Source: Onchocerca lupi (taxonomy: Eukaryota > Nematoda > Chromadorea > Rhabditida > Onchocercidae). Taken from it: 64,000 nt of DNA. The notes under the pieces were generated by a model. The model worked only from the letters and a program-made list of their open reading frames with translations, was not told where the DNA came from and ran no database searches. The stretch covers positions 1 through 64,000 of the forward strand of contig JAOVVO010000384.1 in NCBI GenBank assembly GCA_028564675.1, written 5' to 3'. Shown here in pieces: positions 1-12,140 of this stretch (position 1 is the stretch's first letter; every line of letters begins with the position of its first letter). Position numbers and translations under genes: made by a program.

Positions 1-573
1 GAAGCCCGGACCCGACGGGTTCCCAAAGCCAATTTTGAATACTGATTGAAGTACAGGCCTACTGCAAATAAATTTGACGTGAAGTAAAAGTTCCTTTACC
101 GCCGTTTATGTCAGTAAATCAGTAAATGCAAGTTTACTGTGGGTTGGTAAGTTTTTGATGAAGTTTTTAATTTCTATTAGCGGGAGTATGGACATAGGTA
201 AAAGTTGGTAACCCCACTTAAATTTTATTGTTTTTTATTTTTACGGCAGTATGGCAAGTAAAAACTGATGTAAGTTCTTGGTTGTCATATATATATATGT
301 AATTTTTGATGCAAAACCAGTTTTTCATACTTTTAAGCTTTTTTAAATTGCAATATATGGATGCGAGATCTTTTAGTATTGTTACAAAGTTTTTCATTGT
401 GTAAATAATATTTGTATTGCACTTGCCACAGCAAGATCATTGTTTTTTTTAATGAAATGGAAACATCGCTCCAAATCAAATTCAGACCTATGTGTGATGC
501 TAGCGCTTATGTTCCAAAAAATATGATTTTATAATTTTGATTCATGTTATTCATTTTGTAAATGTATTTCAAG
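1..573. other. Non-coding stretch, probably intron of tlk-1
   Basis: No convincing exon is seen. The kinase gene that follows enters in mid-protein, so its N-terminal exons lie to the left and this stretch is best read as intron. The first bases (1-50) are much more GC-rich than the rest and could be the tail of an exon, but no frame there matches a Tousled-like kinase. Confidence 0.4.
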
Positions 574-3500
574 TGTGCAATTATTACGTCTGTTTCTCCG
601 TCAACCAATACTCGGCCGAATATTCATCTGACCATTTTCAATTCGAGTGATTCAAGCCAAAGCCAAAGTCCACCACAAACATTGATGTGTAGACCTCGAA
701 TGGATTCTCAGGTGCTTATTTGTTTTTTATTTACAAAGTAATCCGCAGATTTAGGATAACAGTTCACAGTATTTTATGCTTTACAGACCAATTCTTCAGC
801 ATTTTATTTCTCTTTTCACAAACTGTTTTATATTAATCTATTTCATTTTCACATGAGAAATTATGAGAAATATTGCTATTGCGGTAGCCTTTTATAAATG
901 AAAATTCTTTCAGGCTCAAACTGATGAATTATCCTTAATTGATGCAGCAGAAATGCATTCTGAGCTTTCAAAAAAGGATAGTATAATTGAGGATATGAGG
1001 AAAACAATTGAAGAATTGAAACAGCAAATTATCAAAAAAGATCGATCCATGGACGCATGTAAAGAAACTATAAGAAAATTGTTAATTGAACAAAGCACTA
1101 TGGAAAGAAAACAAGTACCTCTTTTTCTTTTTTTATTTTCTAATATAATTGGTGCATTTTTCAGTTAAGGAAAATTTTGCAGCATATTTTCTATGTAGAA
1201 AAACACGTTATTACTGATATTTTGTGCTATATTATGACCACTTTTCAATATGCTATGCTGTGCTTTCATAATTCATAACATGAAAACACAGCATGATTTT
1301 TCTGCTTTATTGATTGTCCATTAATTTGTTTCGTCGATGTTTGCTTATTTTCTTCGAAGTCAAACAATTTTTGGTGTTTATAGTGTGAGGTGCAATTTTC
1401 AGGCGAAAGCAAAGTGCATGGAGGATTGCTTACGTATTGGACAGTTCAAGCCAACACGTCACCGAGAAGAATTCCGTGAAATGTGGGCTGATGGTTGGGC
1501 ATTCGAAGAAATTAATAAAGCACAGCAGAGGATTGCGAATGAGAGGAATGAAATAATTAATGCTTCGCAGAATCTTCGAAAAAGGAAACCAACCGGAAAT
1601 GCGCGAGATTTAAAAAGGTACGAAATTAAGAAATTATTCTATTTCTTTATTTCGATTGTTGTATGGCGTTGTCTTCGAATACAGTCACATGTTGAGTGTA
1701 AATATTTCGAGTGAATTAAAATTCAGATCCATATTTTGTTTTTCACGTTCCCTTCTATATTTTTCGTGTTTTAAAAAGAATATGTGCTTGATATTTTCGG
1801 CTTGTTGAAATCTGAAGTTTGAAATTCCATTACTAAGCTGAAGCCTAAAATGTAGTTATAAATGAATTTTGACATACTATTTAATAAATCAATGCATGGT
1901 TGAAAATATTAAAAAAGTATTTGGAATCTTTACAATGGATAATTCTGTAAAGTTTTCACTTTTTCTTTTCCTCGAAGAAAAAGAAAAAAACATTCTCGAT
2001 TGAAATTGGCAAACTTTTTTTTAATGTTGTCTTTTCACAGCTTAACTGAATTTTAATTCACTGATTTTTTCTCATTCAGAGCAATGTCGACTGGTTCGGA
2101 TGGTATGGTCCCGTCTACATCAGCAGGACCAAGTTCTGTTTCACTCACTGACGAACTGTTCGCAAAACCGGAATTACCTAAAGAACTGACTTTGCAAGAA
2201 TATTTAGAGCAAGAAGAAATTTATCGCTTGCGTAAGGTAACTCGGTTATTTTCTGGACATTCTGCTTAATTGCGCGTTATGAAGAATAATTTTCATTCAT
2301 CTCAAGCAAAGGTTTTCATTAATTTCAAATTAGGTTAGATTGTTGAAGAATCGCATCGTTTGATATATTTGTCACTATTTTTTCATATTTTTTTATTTTG
2401 GTAAGCTAGTGTCCATAATGATAAATCCTGCGGAATCAACATTAGTGGCGTCACATATTTCACAGTGACTCTCTTATTTGAGTCAGTTTCAGTTTTTCCA
2501 GAAGTCTGGTGTTTTATTTTAGTTTTTTTAGGTGTTAAGATACATTTGTATTTTGCATTTTAAAGTACCACTTTTTTGTTTTGGTTTTTTTTTCCTTTAC
2601 TTTTGAAAACGATTTGTGCTCATTCAAGGAACATCTTAAAAAAGAGGAAGCTGAATTAATCGCTGAACGTGATCGCTTAGAGAGAGAACGTAATCTGCAT
2701 ATTCGAGAATTAAAACGGGTTCAATATGAAGAATCAAGTCGGTACAAAGACCACGAATTGCTCAATAGGCGCTATCTTTTACTTTCGCTTCTTGGAAAAG
2801 GTGGTTTCAGGTTGGTTTTTTTACTTTTATGGTACGATGGTTTTCATAAGATCCTTCTTTTGGTTACTTACTTTAATAAGCATTCTTTTCGCTGTGATGA
2901 GAAACGATACAATAGTCTATTATATGACGTACAACAGCTTTCGAATTATCATTATACAACAATCTTGCTTCGAGCTTTCGTTGTTTCTACCTATTATTAT
3001 GGCGGTAGTGCAATTTTTACTGGATTCTGTAATTTATATTTGTCTACAGCGAGGTTTGGCGAGCTTTTGATCTGGATGAGAACAAGAATGTGGCATGCAA
3101 AATACATCATGTAAATAAGGAATGGAAAGAGGATAAAAAGGTATGGTTAATGCTGATTCGAATTAATATTGACTATGGAATTATTGATTTAAAAACATTT
3201 TTGAATGATTCAAACAGGCTGAATTGATTGTTATCTTTGCTCTTCTTTTGTGTCTTTGAAAAAATACTTTTATTACGCAGTCATTGTTGCATTCATTAGT
3301 GTCAGTAAATCAACCAGTTGTAGGCGAACTATGTTAAACATGCTATGCGTGAAAAAGATATTCATAAGACGTTGGATCATCCACGTATTGTTCGCTTATT
3401 CGACTTGTTTACAATCGATAATCATTCTTTCTGTACTGTGTTAGAATACTGTGATGGTAATGATCTCGATTTTTATCTGAAGCAAAATAAGCAAATTCCC

Positions 3501-5363
3501 GAAAAGGAAGCACGCTCTATTATTATGCAGGTGTTAATTTACTCTTACGAAATTCTGGAAAATGTATAGATAACGCCATAAATTTCTAGCAAAAATTATG
3601 GTTGAGAATTTGAATGATCCACCGCATGCATCTACTTCAGCAAGTGTTGATCTGGCTATAATGACATAATATTTTGAAGTCTGAACTCCAGTCTTGTGAC
3701 ATTTTTTTAGACTTTGATTGTTTTATATTAATCAATATTAAGCAATTGTTGATACTGATGATGGAAAACAGTCATTATATATCATCATCTAGGATAATAC
3801 ATTTAAATTAATCAGGGAAAAATATTGCATTATTAGTTTAAAGAACAAAATAAGCTTGGATCATCGAGATTAATTCAGGTAGTGTCAGCACTTCGTTATT
3901 TATCAGAAAAACGTCCACCGATAATTCATTATGATCTAAAGCCGGCAAATATCTTGCTACAATCGGGTACTACGAGCGGTGCAATAAAAATCACTGATTT
4001 TGGTTTGAGTAAAATAATGGAAGATGCTGATGATGGTGATTCTATTGAACTTACATCCCAAGGAGCTGGAACATACTGGTTAGTGGCTAATTTGATGTAA
4101 TTTTTATTTTTATCAAGAGCTTACATGAGTCGTGCTCTTTTATTTTTTATTGTTCCCTGTCTGGGAATCTGATTTTTCAAATATCTTAAGAAAGACGAAT
4201 CGAAATTTTTCCATCAAAAATAATAAAAATTGAATGTCGATTGTGGATCATGTAAATGAATAGGCATTTTTTTCACTGTTATAGAAAACTGCAATCTATT
4301 AGCTATTGAAAAGCTAATTTCCTGTAATTATAAATTAAAATTTATAGCTATTTTTACTTTGTATAAAATTTCCAGGTATCTTCCTCCTGAAACTTTTGTT
4401 GTTGGTCACAATCCTCCAAAGATAAGCTCAAAAGTGGATGTTTGGAGTGTTGGTGTCATATTTTATCAATGTTTATATGGCAGACGAGTAAGCTTTTGTC
4501 TTTTATAAATCTGTTTAATCTGAGAACTTATTAGAAATTTTCTGACGAAAACTCACGACACTATTCCTTTTTTAGCCATTTGGACACGAACAAACTCAGC
4601 AAAAAATTCTGGAAGAAAATACTATTCTAAAAGCTACCGAAGTTACTTTTCCCCCTAAACCAGTAGTCAGCTCGGCAGCGCAGGTAAGCTAATCCAAATA
4701 TTTTTAACAGTCGCATATAGAATTATTTTTACAGATTAAGATGCTGAAAATTTTGGCTCAACTTTCAGTTCTTATTAAATAATAGAAGTATGCTAGCAGT
4801 GTCTTTTAATTCGTTTTTCTTGGAGCATGCTTCTAATCCCTAATAATGATAATTTCTCTTTGATAGTTTGCTTACGATTTCGAAACAGTTATTTTTAGTT
4901 TGTCTTTTTGAATTGGTTTCAGATACTTGATCTGTTGATTTTATTTTTTTCAGTGCTATAATTCAATTTGAGATTATAAAAGAATTTGAAAGACTTTTTC
5001 TCAATATTTCCAGGATTTTATCCGTCGCTGTCTGCAGTATCGAAAAGAAGAGCGGGCAGATGTTTTCGAACTTGCGAAACATGAGCTATTTCGTCCTCGT
5101 GGCCAAGTAAAGTTTCTTAAACCTATCGTTTGTAAAAAGTTTTTTCTATTTAGTCAAAGTAATATTCGATATTTCATATCTGCTGATCAAAATTACAGGA
5201 ATAAGGCTGAGTACATCCTAATACTCTGAATATCTTTCGAATTGCATTTCTAATGGCTAATGATTCTCTTTCAAAAATTATAAAGATCATTCTTCAGAAA
5301 TCTTCACAACCACCTTCTTCGCCATTGGCAAGATGTCTAAGGAGTGATGAGACAGATTATTGA
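574..5363 (+). CDS. tlk-1: Tousled-like serine/threonine kinase, 5' end missing
   Basis: Nuclear kinase of the TLK family, known to phosphorylate the histone chaperone Asf1 and to act in chromatin assembly. Exons read: 574-711, 914-1114, 1403-1617, 2080-2236, 2629-2810, 3050-3140, 3324-3530, 3879-4078, 4376-4487, 4576-4683, 5014-5106, 5298-5363. All phases agree and give 589 residues to the stop. The N-terminal half is charged coiled coil with family hallmarks such as ERERNLHIRELKRVQ. The kinase domain shows GKGGFSEV (nucleotide loop), VACKIH (Lys), HYDLKPANIL (catalytic loop, with the Tyr typical of TLKs), ITDFGLSK, the activation segment SQGAGTYWYLPPE, and DVWSVGVIFYQCLYGR. The short C-terminal tail SSQPPSSPLAR is Ser/Pro-rich. 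The start codon is not in the window, and the first listed exon is less certain than the rest. Confidence 0.95.
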
Positions 5364-6859
5364 ACAATACCGGTGAAATTGTAGAATTTGTTCGCGCTTT
5401 TAAAAGTTAAAAAATTTTTGCTCCATATCTTTTTGTAATTTTTTAATCTGAGCATTGCTGATGTTACAGTTGTCACATTATCACTGCTGATTACATCCAT
5501 TTAAGATTAGTCTATCATAATTATACAAATTTTTGATGTCAACACGCTTTCTACTCTGTTCTTTCCGATCCTTTTGTATTTTTTGTTGCTAGTTTACCAT
5601 TCCCACATTCTGAAATCACTTGATTCTTCTGTATATGGCCCTAGCTCTTCGAGCTTTATTCTTTTACTCGTTATCTTCGTTATCATTTTTCCCATTTCTG
5701 TTAGCTGTTTGCGTCAAGATAGCAATATCCATCCTTATATTTGAAGATAATGGATAGATATTTGCCATCTCATGCTCTTTCTCGTTGTCCATCGAGATTT
5801 CTTATTTCAAGATATCACAAATTTCCTTTCAGTTACTTGTGATATCTGTAAAAATTTGAAAGATGATAATCAGAATTCTAAACGGGTAAAATGGATGTAT
5901 ATATTCGATTTGGAGCTCGCAGGAGTTACGGTCATATACATAATATGACCTTTCATATTATTGAGCAACTGATCAATGAAACTGCTGCTTATTTTATTAT
6001 CGTTATTCCACATTTTAAAAGCATACGTTTGAAAACTGATTCTTTGTTAGTTTTTTTTCTTTTTTTTTTTAAATATTGTTGGATTGAAAGGTTAAAGAAG
6101 TTGGAATGGAAATATTTTGTTATCTATCCTACAAATTCACGGAATATCAAACGATCCTGAGCTTCTTTTTGATTTTCTTTTCTCTTTGATCTTTCCGTTT
6201 CTGAAGTAGTAAGCAGTTATCTGTCTTATTTTTGGCAATATTTGATAGGTACCAACTTCTCAGACGATCATATAACTACGAATTGGGCGATTATAATACA
6301 TGAGCATTAAATTACATCTGTCAAATGAATCCACAAAAAATAAATAATTTTTAGAGTACGAAGAACTCAAAAGACTAAATCGCATATTAGACAAATTAGA
6401 CATATTAGACGCATATTAGATAGTAAGATTTCGCTTTAAATGTAAACATATATATTCAAAATTAATCCTTAATCTGAAATTCACAATGTTGCTAGTCCTG
6501 CGAATTTAAGGCATGTTTTGGTTACTCATGATTTAAAAAGTATGGAAAATCCTTAATAAAAAACAACATACGTGGATGTTCTGTCTTTTTCGATTGTAAT
6601 TTGTTGGATTGGTGATGAATAATGGCTAATTATGGACTGTGAATGGTTCACTGACGATGTTTTTGGGCTAACTAAATTGCAAAATATGATACATGAACTG
6701 TCATGAAAATTCTTAATTTTGTATACATCAAATTCTCTAGATCTTTCAGATTTGAGGATGTATATGCAGTTTGTTAATGGATTTATTCGAAAAAGACCCA
6801 CTCAAAAGAATTTGGGATGAAATCTGGTATTAGACTTACCAGTTGCAGTAATGGTGGCA
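5364..6859. other. Intergenic, between converging genes
   Basis: This lies between the stop of tlk-1 (+) and the end of the small minus-strand gene. It holds AT-rich sequence and a short local repeat of ATTAGAC units near 6383-6420. A minus-strand open stretch of about 82 codons at 6553-6801 has no initiating ATG and no family resemblance; it could be an extra exon of the neighbouring gene, but its phase does not settle this. Confidence 0.3.
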
Positions 6860-7511
6860 TCAAAAGAACCGGAAATTCTTCGCATCGGGCAAAGGTTTTT
6901 GTTTATGGAACTGAAAAACCATTACAAAAAGCATTTGTGTTATTTGAAACCATATTTTAAGATATATATATATCAGTTCACTGACCCAAACTCCCACATT
7001 TTATTACAGAATTTGTAATTTATAAAAATCTGGGAAACTAAAAAATTTTCGGAAATTTACGAAACTAATCGGCTCTTATCAAGAGCGATCTGAGGTAAAC
7101 TATCCAATAATGAACACCTGAGATGACTGTTTTAAGTGGTACACTCAAAGTAGTTCTATGGTAAATAGATGGAGCGAACAGAATTATGAAATCATGTTTT
7201 CCTCGACTTTTTTCGAAAATACTTCGAAATTTTAAAAAAGTGAACTAACTTCTTACTAATTTCATCTTTTGGACTGCTGTCAAGTTTCCCAAACAACACT
7301 TTCACTTCCACTTCAACATCTTCTTTGTTACTGGCGTTTGCAAAAAGTTGTCGTGTCATATCAGCCACCAGTTGTTCCAGTTTCCTTGTTATATTTTCGT
7401 GCACCAACAAATGACTCAGATCAATTTTAAATCCCCTATTAGAGGCAAATTTTCTTTCACCAAACTATCTCGAAACCCTACCTTTTGAGTGCGATCTATA
7501 TACCCAACCAT
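6860..7511 (-). CDS. Small unrecognised protein gene, apparent 1-base frame break
   Basis: I do not recognise the product. An ATG at 7511 follows an acceptor-like site (TTTCATTTAG, ending near 7519) of the kind used for trans-splicing. Exon 1 runs 7511-7246 and exon 2 runs 6910-6860, giving about 105 residues, soluble and helical, with a stretch reading HENITRKLEQLVADMTRQL and a tail KPLPDAKNFRFF before TGA. The frame that starts at the ATG meets a stop after 31 codons. The frame of the long downstream part is joined to it if the run of four Gs (minus strand, 7433-7436) had one more G. No usable intron lies between the two parts. It sits 430 bp downstream of vps-33 on the same strand, so it could be its operon partner. 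It may instead be a pseudogene. Confidence 0.4.
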
Positions 7512-7940
7512 TTTTCTGCTAAATGAAATTTCTTAACAAAAATCAACTGTTTTTATTTGTTTGACAATAAATATTATGCAAATTTTCCATCATGCTGCCA
7601 GTGCTGCTTGTTATTCGGTAGTAATTATATATTTCAGTTTTAGACATTTTTGGGAATATTTTATCTTTCGAAAAACAAAACATTCAACGTTTGTTTAAGA
7701 AGGCCGCTAGCATGTTTTTTTTTTTTTTTTTTTTAAAGTTTTTTCCAAATTTTCCTTCCTTTACATAGAAGCACTGCAACAACCGATAAAGTATGAGAAA
7801 ATTTTTGCAATGAACATTGAAAATCCATATCAATATGATATTCAATTGATATGTTTAGTTCAAGACAAATTCATATAATTTTTTTATTTTTCGGAGAAAG
7901 AGTAGTATCTACACAAAGAGATTTATGACACAAGCATAAG

Positions 7941-10900
7941 TTAACTATTTTGTATTGAGCTAATCAGCTTATTACCCGTTATTACTGCACTTGAAATGAC
8001 TAGTAATTTATTTGAAAAGCGCGTTTTTCTTAGACATGCTAACTCAGCCTGTGTAATACCACCAATAATGAAAATAATGGAATAAGTGCTGGGACTGATT
8101 GTCAGACGATCATCGCTCAGAATCGTTGTCCAATCTCGCCAACTATTTTGTATACCCATCTCGATATATCGAACAATTAAGGGTATATAACCACTGTAAG
8201 GATATGCTGTTGTCCCATTTGCCTAAATCAATGCACATTGAACAAATACAGAATCAATCAATTTTTTTCTTTCCTTCACTTTTTGAATAAATGCAATTTT
8301 TGAAACGATTTGTCACAAAAATTTAAACCATAAAGCAATTGAAATAAACAAATTTGATCAACTCAGCAGTTTCTGTCCTGCATATGTTTTCTGTCCCAAA
8401 ATGTCTTATTTGACTTGCATACACTTAGCAGTTCAAAGATTAAAAATACTAATTATGACTTGACTATCTTTGTTTGTTTTACTTTTTCCTGGAAAAATTT
8501 TTCATATCTTCACATTCCAGATTTTATATCGGCAACTTACACTATGCTCTTCATCGACAAAACATGACATTCGATTACATGCTGTTTGAAAATCAAATGG
8601 AGCATATTCGTACTGAAAATTGTTGTAATGTCACTACCAGCGTGTGAAATGTATGCTACACCTGATCATAAATTTTCTGAATTCTATTTGATGCGGAACA
8701 CTCACTTTTACTTTGCCATTTCTTTCCCACAAAAGTCCCGTTAGCTGTAGTTTTATCCATAGTGATATGTAATATCCACCATAGCTCTAAATCAAATATT
8801 TTCGGTAATATTTTCCACTACCCATTTTACTGATTTAAAAATGAAGTTTAATACAAAAACTGGAACTTGTCGAAGACAAAGATATAAATGATTATTTTGC
8901 AAATTGCATATAAAATACTTGGATAAACAGTCGTTCATATGTACTAATGGTAGCATTCTTAAAACCACCAGCAACCAAACACTGAAGTGCGATGAAGCGC
9001 AAAACAATTAAGGGATTGTATGCTTCCAGAATAAGATTCTCAATCTGCGGAATGATTCGGTCACCATATGCTCCTTGCAAAATGTCTGGAATAACTTTTA
9101 TAGTTTCAAAAGCATTAGGGGTAGAAACATGATATTTTTAATACAAATTTTACAAACATTTTGAAAAGTATTCGATATAGATTATTTCTGAGTATGCTAC
9201 TGGTGAGGAAAAATATGAAACTATCACCAATCGCCAACTTTGGGAAGGTAGAGTATCGCAAATCATCACGTATAAAACTCATCAGACGTTCGGCAATCAG
9301 TGTGTGAGTGTCGGCATGTTTTTCACTTCCTTGCATGTCAAACAATCTACGAACAAAAACTTTGCTTTCCGCTAGCGAATCACTCGGTGGATTTTCTTTT
9401 AATCTCTACAAACACCTACATATACGAAAACAAAAATATGATAAACTGAATAAGTAGCCGGTATGCAGATTACTGGCGGAATGGCACTTGCAATAATGCT
9501 TATAATATGGTACTGTATTGTTTATGTAAGTATATACAATTACAGCTCAAATCTCACGGTATTTCATGCATAACAACTTCAGCTAATGTTTGTTGAAAAT
9601 AAAAACAATGTTGATAAAACAACAAGTAAAACATACCGTCCGTTCATCACGAAGTATCCCAAGCGTTTTTGCTATTTCCTTTCCAACATCCTTAATATGA
9701 AGATCCCGAATCATTTTAAAAAGTGGGTCGTGCAAGGAAATTTCACTGGCAGCATCGGTTGAATCACTTGTGCTGCTTACTTTTGATGTCTTAATGTTAC
9801 CTGAATAAAATATGTCTTGCTTTTAATGTTCATAAGCGAAAAATCTACAAAATCTACAATATGTTGCTTACTGTTAAAATAAGTAAAATATGCCACAAAT
9901 GCAAGTTTTTATTTTTTTGAAGAATCCTTTTTGAAATTCCATTCTACAGTGTTCGTAATATGAGATATATGCCATTACCCACTGGGTGAGGTTTTTTCTC
10001 AAAACGTGCTCTTAGCTATTTTGTAATGAGATCAAATTAATAGGTTTATATATTTTGGAATTTAATGCTCCAATTTCAACTAGTGAAATATTCTTTTAAC
10101 AAACAAAAGAAGGAGGAATATGTAACGAATTAACAAGAAACAAAAAAAAAAGGAAGAAAGGAAGAAGAAACTATCACCAACCACGTTGTAATAATTTTTT
10201 GCAAGATCTGCCACAATTTTCAAGAATTGCTGCGCAAATGCTACACGGAAAGCGAGATTTAAGAGCGATTATTACGATTTGTTATCAGACGTTCATTAAC
10301 AAATTTATGAATGAATAGAAAAGGAATTTCAATTTAAAGAACAATTAATTGCAATGAATGCAATAAAACAGAAAAAACAAAACCTGTAGCACCTATATCA
10401 AATATTTCATCGACTAGACCAGCATACGTTAACTGTATCAATAGAGGTGTCAAAGGATCGATCCATCTATCGATTAGAATAATATCCGATATTTGGAAAT
10501 CATTATGTTCCGACACAGTCTGTGATTCATCCTAAAATAGTTCGTTTATTAAACTAATAATCTTAATGTAAGCTCCAAAACAAATAAAATGTATCGATGA
10601 ATTAAACAAAATACATTGATTACTCGAAACATAAAATCATTAGCATAAACAAAAAAGAAATTACTCATCTGAATTCTCATTTTTTTTACGATTTCAACTA
10701 TTTGCGCTGCCCATTTTCCCTTGCATCTTAGGTTGGGTAAACAGCCTACTAATAGTTCAAGTTGTCGTACTGCTGAAGCGCATTTCTGCAATTCTGTCCA
10801 GTCCTGAAATTCATCGAATTAATATTTCAAAGAGTTAATGATATTTGTGTTAAAGAAAACAGGATAAAAACATGAATTTATTTTCAATTAAACATTTCTT

Positions 10901-12140
10901 ACGTTATCTAAGAGAAGTTTTGACGGTAAATCATGCATAAGAAGGGTAAGAAAATCATTGTAAAGTGGGAAGAGTCTCAACGATAATGATTCAAGTGTTC
11001 TCAAGATTGAGCTTGCTTCTCGGCTCTGTTTTAACGTATCCCGGATCATGAATGAGGCTTCTGGGACTATTAAAGCGTGATGCTGGCGGCTATCCTTAAA
11101 AATAAGCATTTTTTTACTGCAAAAGGAAAATCATCATATTCATTATAATCAAATTTGAAATTAACTAAACGTAGAATTTGCCTGTATTTTATTCAGCTAA
11201 AAAAAGACTGAACATTGCCGAAATAATCTTGCTCATAGAATGCTGGTTGATAATAAGAACGATAGGCGATGTGTGAACGAGAAAAAGAAAAAGCAAAAAT
11301 GAATAAGTGCCATTTTCTTAGAGAGATAAAATTAGAAATAGATTCGAATCAAGTCAAGAGAAAAGCAAAATAAAAAGTCATATCATTTTATTCTTAAATT
11401 ATTTTCCTTACTAACTATTTACTGGAATTATGAAAACATTACATTAATTGATCGAGCATGCTTGAGACATGTGATCAGTTTGTTGATTATTGCTAGATTA
11501 GATGTCGATAATATATATACGACATGATTATGCTCCGCTTGCGGTACTCCTGGTGAAAGGTCCAGTTGCAACATTGATACAACTTTGTGCTGCTTTAGTT
11601 GTTCTGTTGTTGTTACCTACAAATAGGAATTGTAGTGCAATCAAATTGTTTCTTACGTCTTTACACAATTTGACAGTTAAAAACTATAATTTGTCAATAC
11701 CTCAATGAAGGATGAAACGATTTTAGATACTATTTTGAAATCATTTCACATGTTCTATTACATCCTCGCGATTTTATTATCAATTTGAATGATACTAATG
11801 ATTGCTAAAACATCCAACTGATAAGCTATAACAATTATGATGAAAGAAAAACCAATATAATCAAAAATTTCAAGACTGCAAGGAAATTCAAATTACAACA
11901 GAAATTATTCGGAGTTTTCGTAGATTTCTAAGAGCAAGAAATGCAGCGCAAGAGAAAATACTTTAATTTAATAAATTATTGGAAAATATTTCTGACGATA
12001 CTAACTAGGTTAAATTGTTTGATAAGAGTAGGATCCCAGGTTATAATTTTCGGACCATCGATCGCATCTAGTGCACCAAACAGAATCCTTGCATTCGCCT
12101 CGGATAAAATATCCGCAATACTTCTGCTCGTGCTATCCAT
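7941..12140 (-). CDS. vps-33: VPS33-like Sec1/Munc18 protein of the HOPS/CORVET tether
   Basis: VPS33 proteins chaperone SNAREs during fusion at endosomes and lysosomes. Exons on the minus strand: 12140-12006, 11616-11443, 11116-10903, 10803 to about 10650, 10531-10384, 9800-9637, 9405-9228, 9085-8919, 8786-8706, 8612-8541, 8222-7941. Markers in order are GPKIITWDPTL near the N-terminus, EQLKQHKVV, IILIDRWIDPLTPLLIQLTY (the most conserved VPS33 block), NPLIVLRFIALQCL, and the C-terminal pair PYSGYIPLIVRYIE and IFIIGGITQAELACLRKT. These resemble VPS33A (C. elegans vps-33.1) more than VPS33B, though I am not certain. Two joins are unresolved: the exon ending at 11443 and the exon starting at 11116 do not agree in phase, and the donor of the fourth exon is unclear. 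A small exon may be missing at the first. Confidence 0.85.

Noticed and set aside
2726..3070. Hydrophobic open frame resembling a membrane protein
   Set aside because: It lies over a tlk-1 exon end and the following intron in another frame, and ends before the next tlk-1 exon; no start or splice support.
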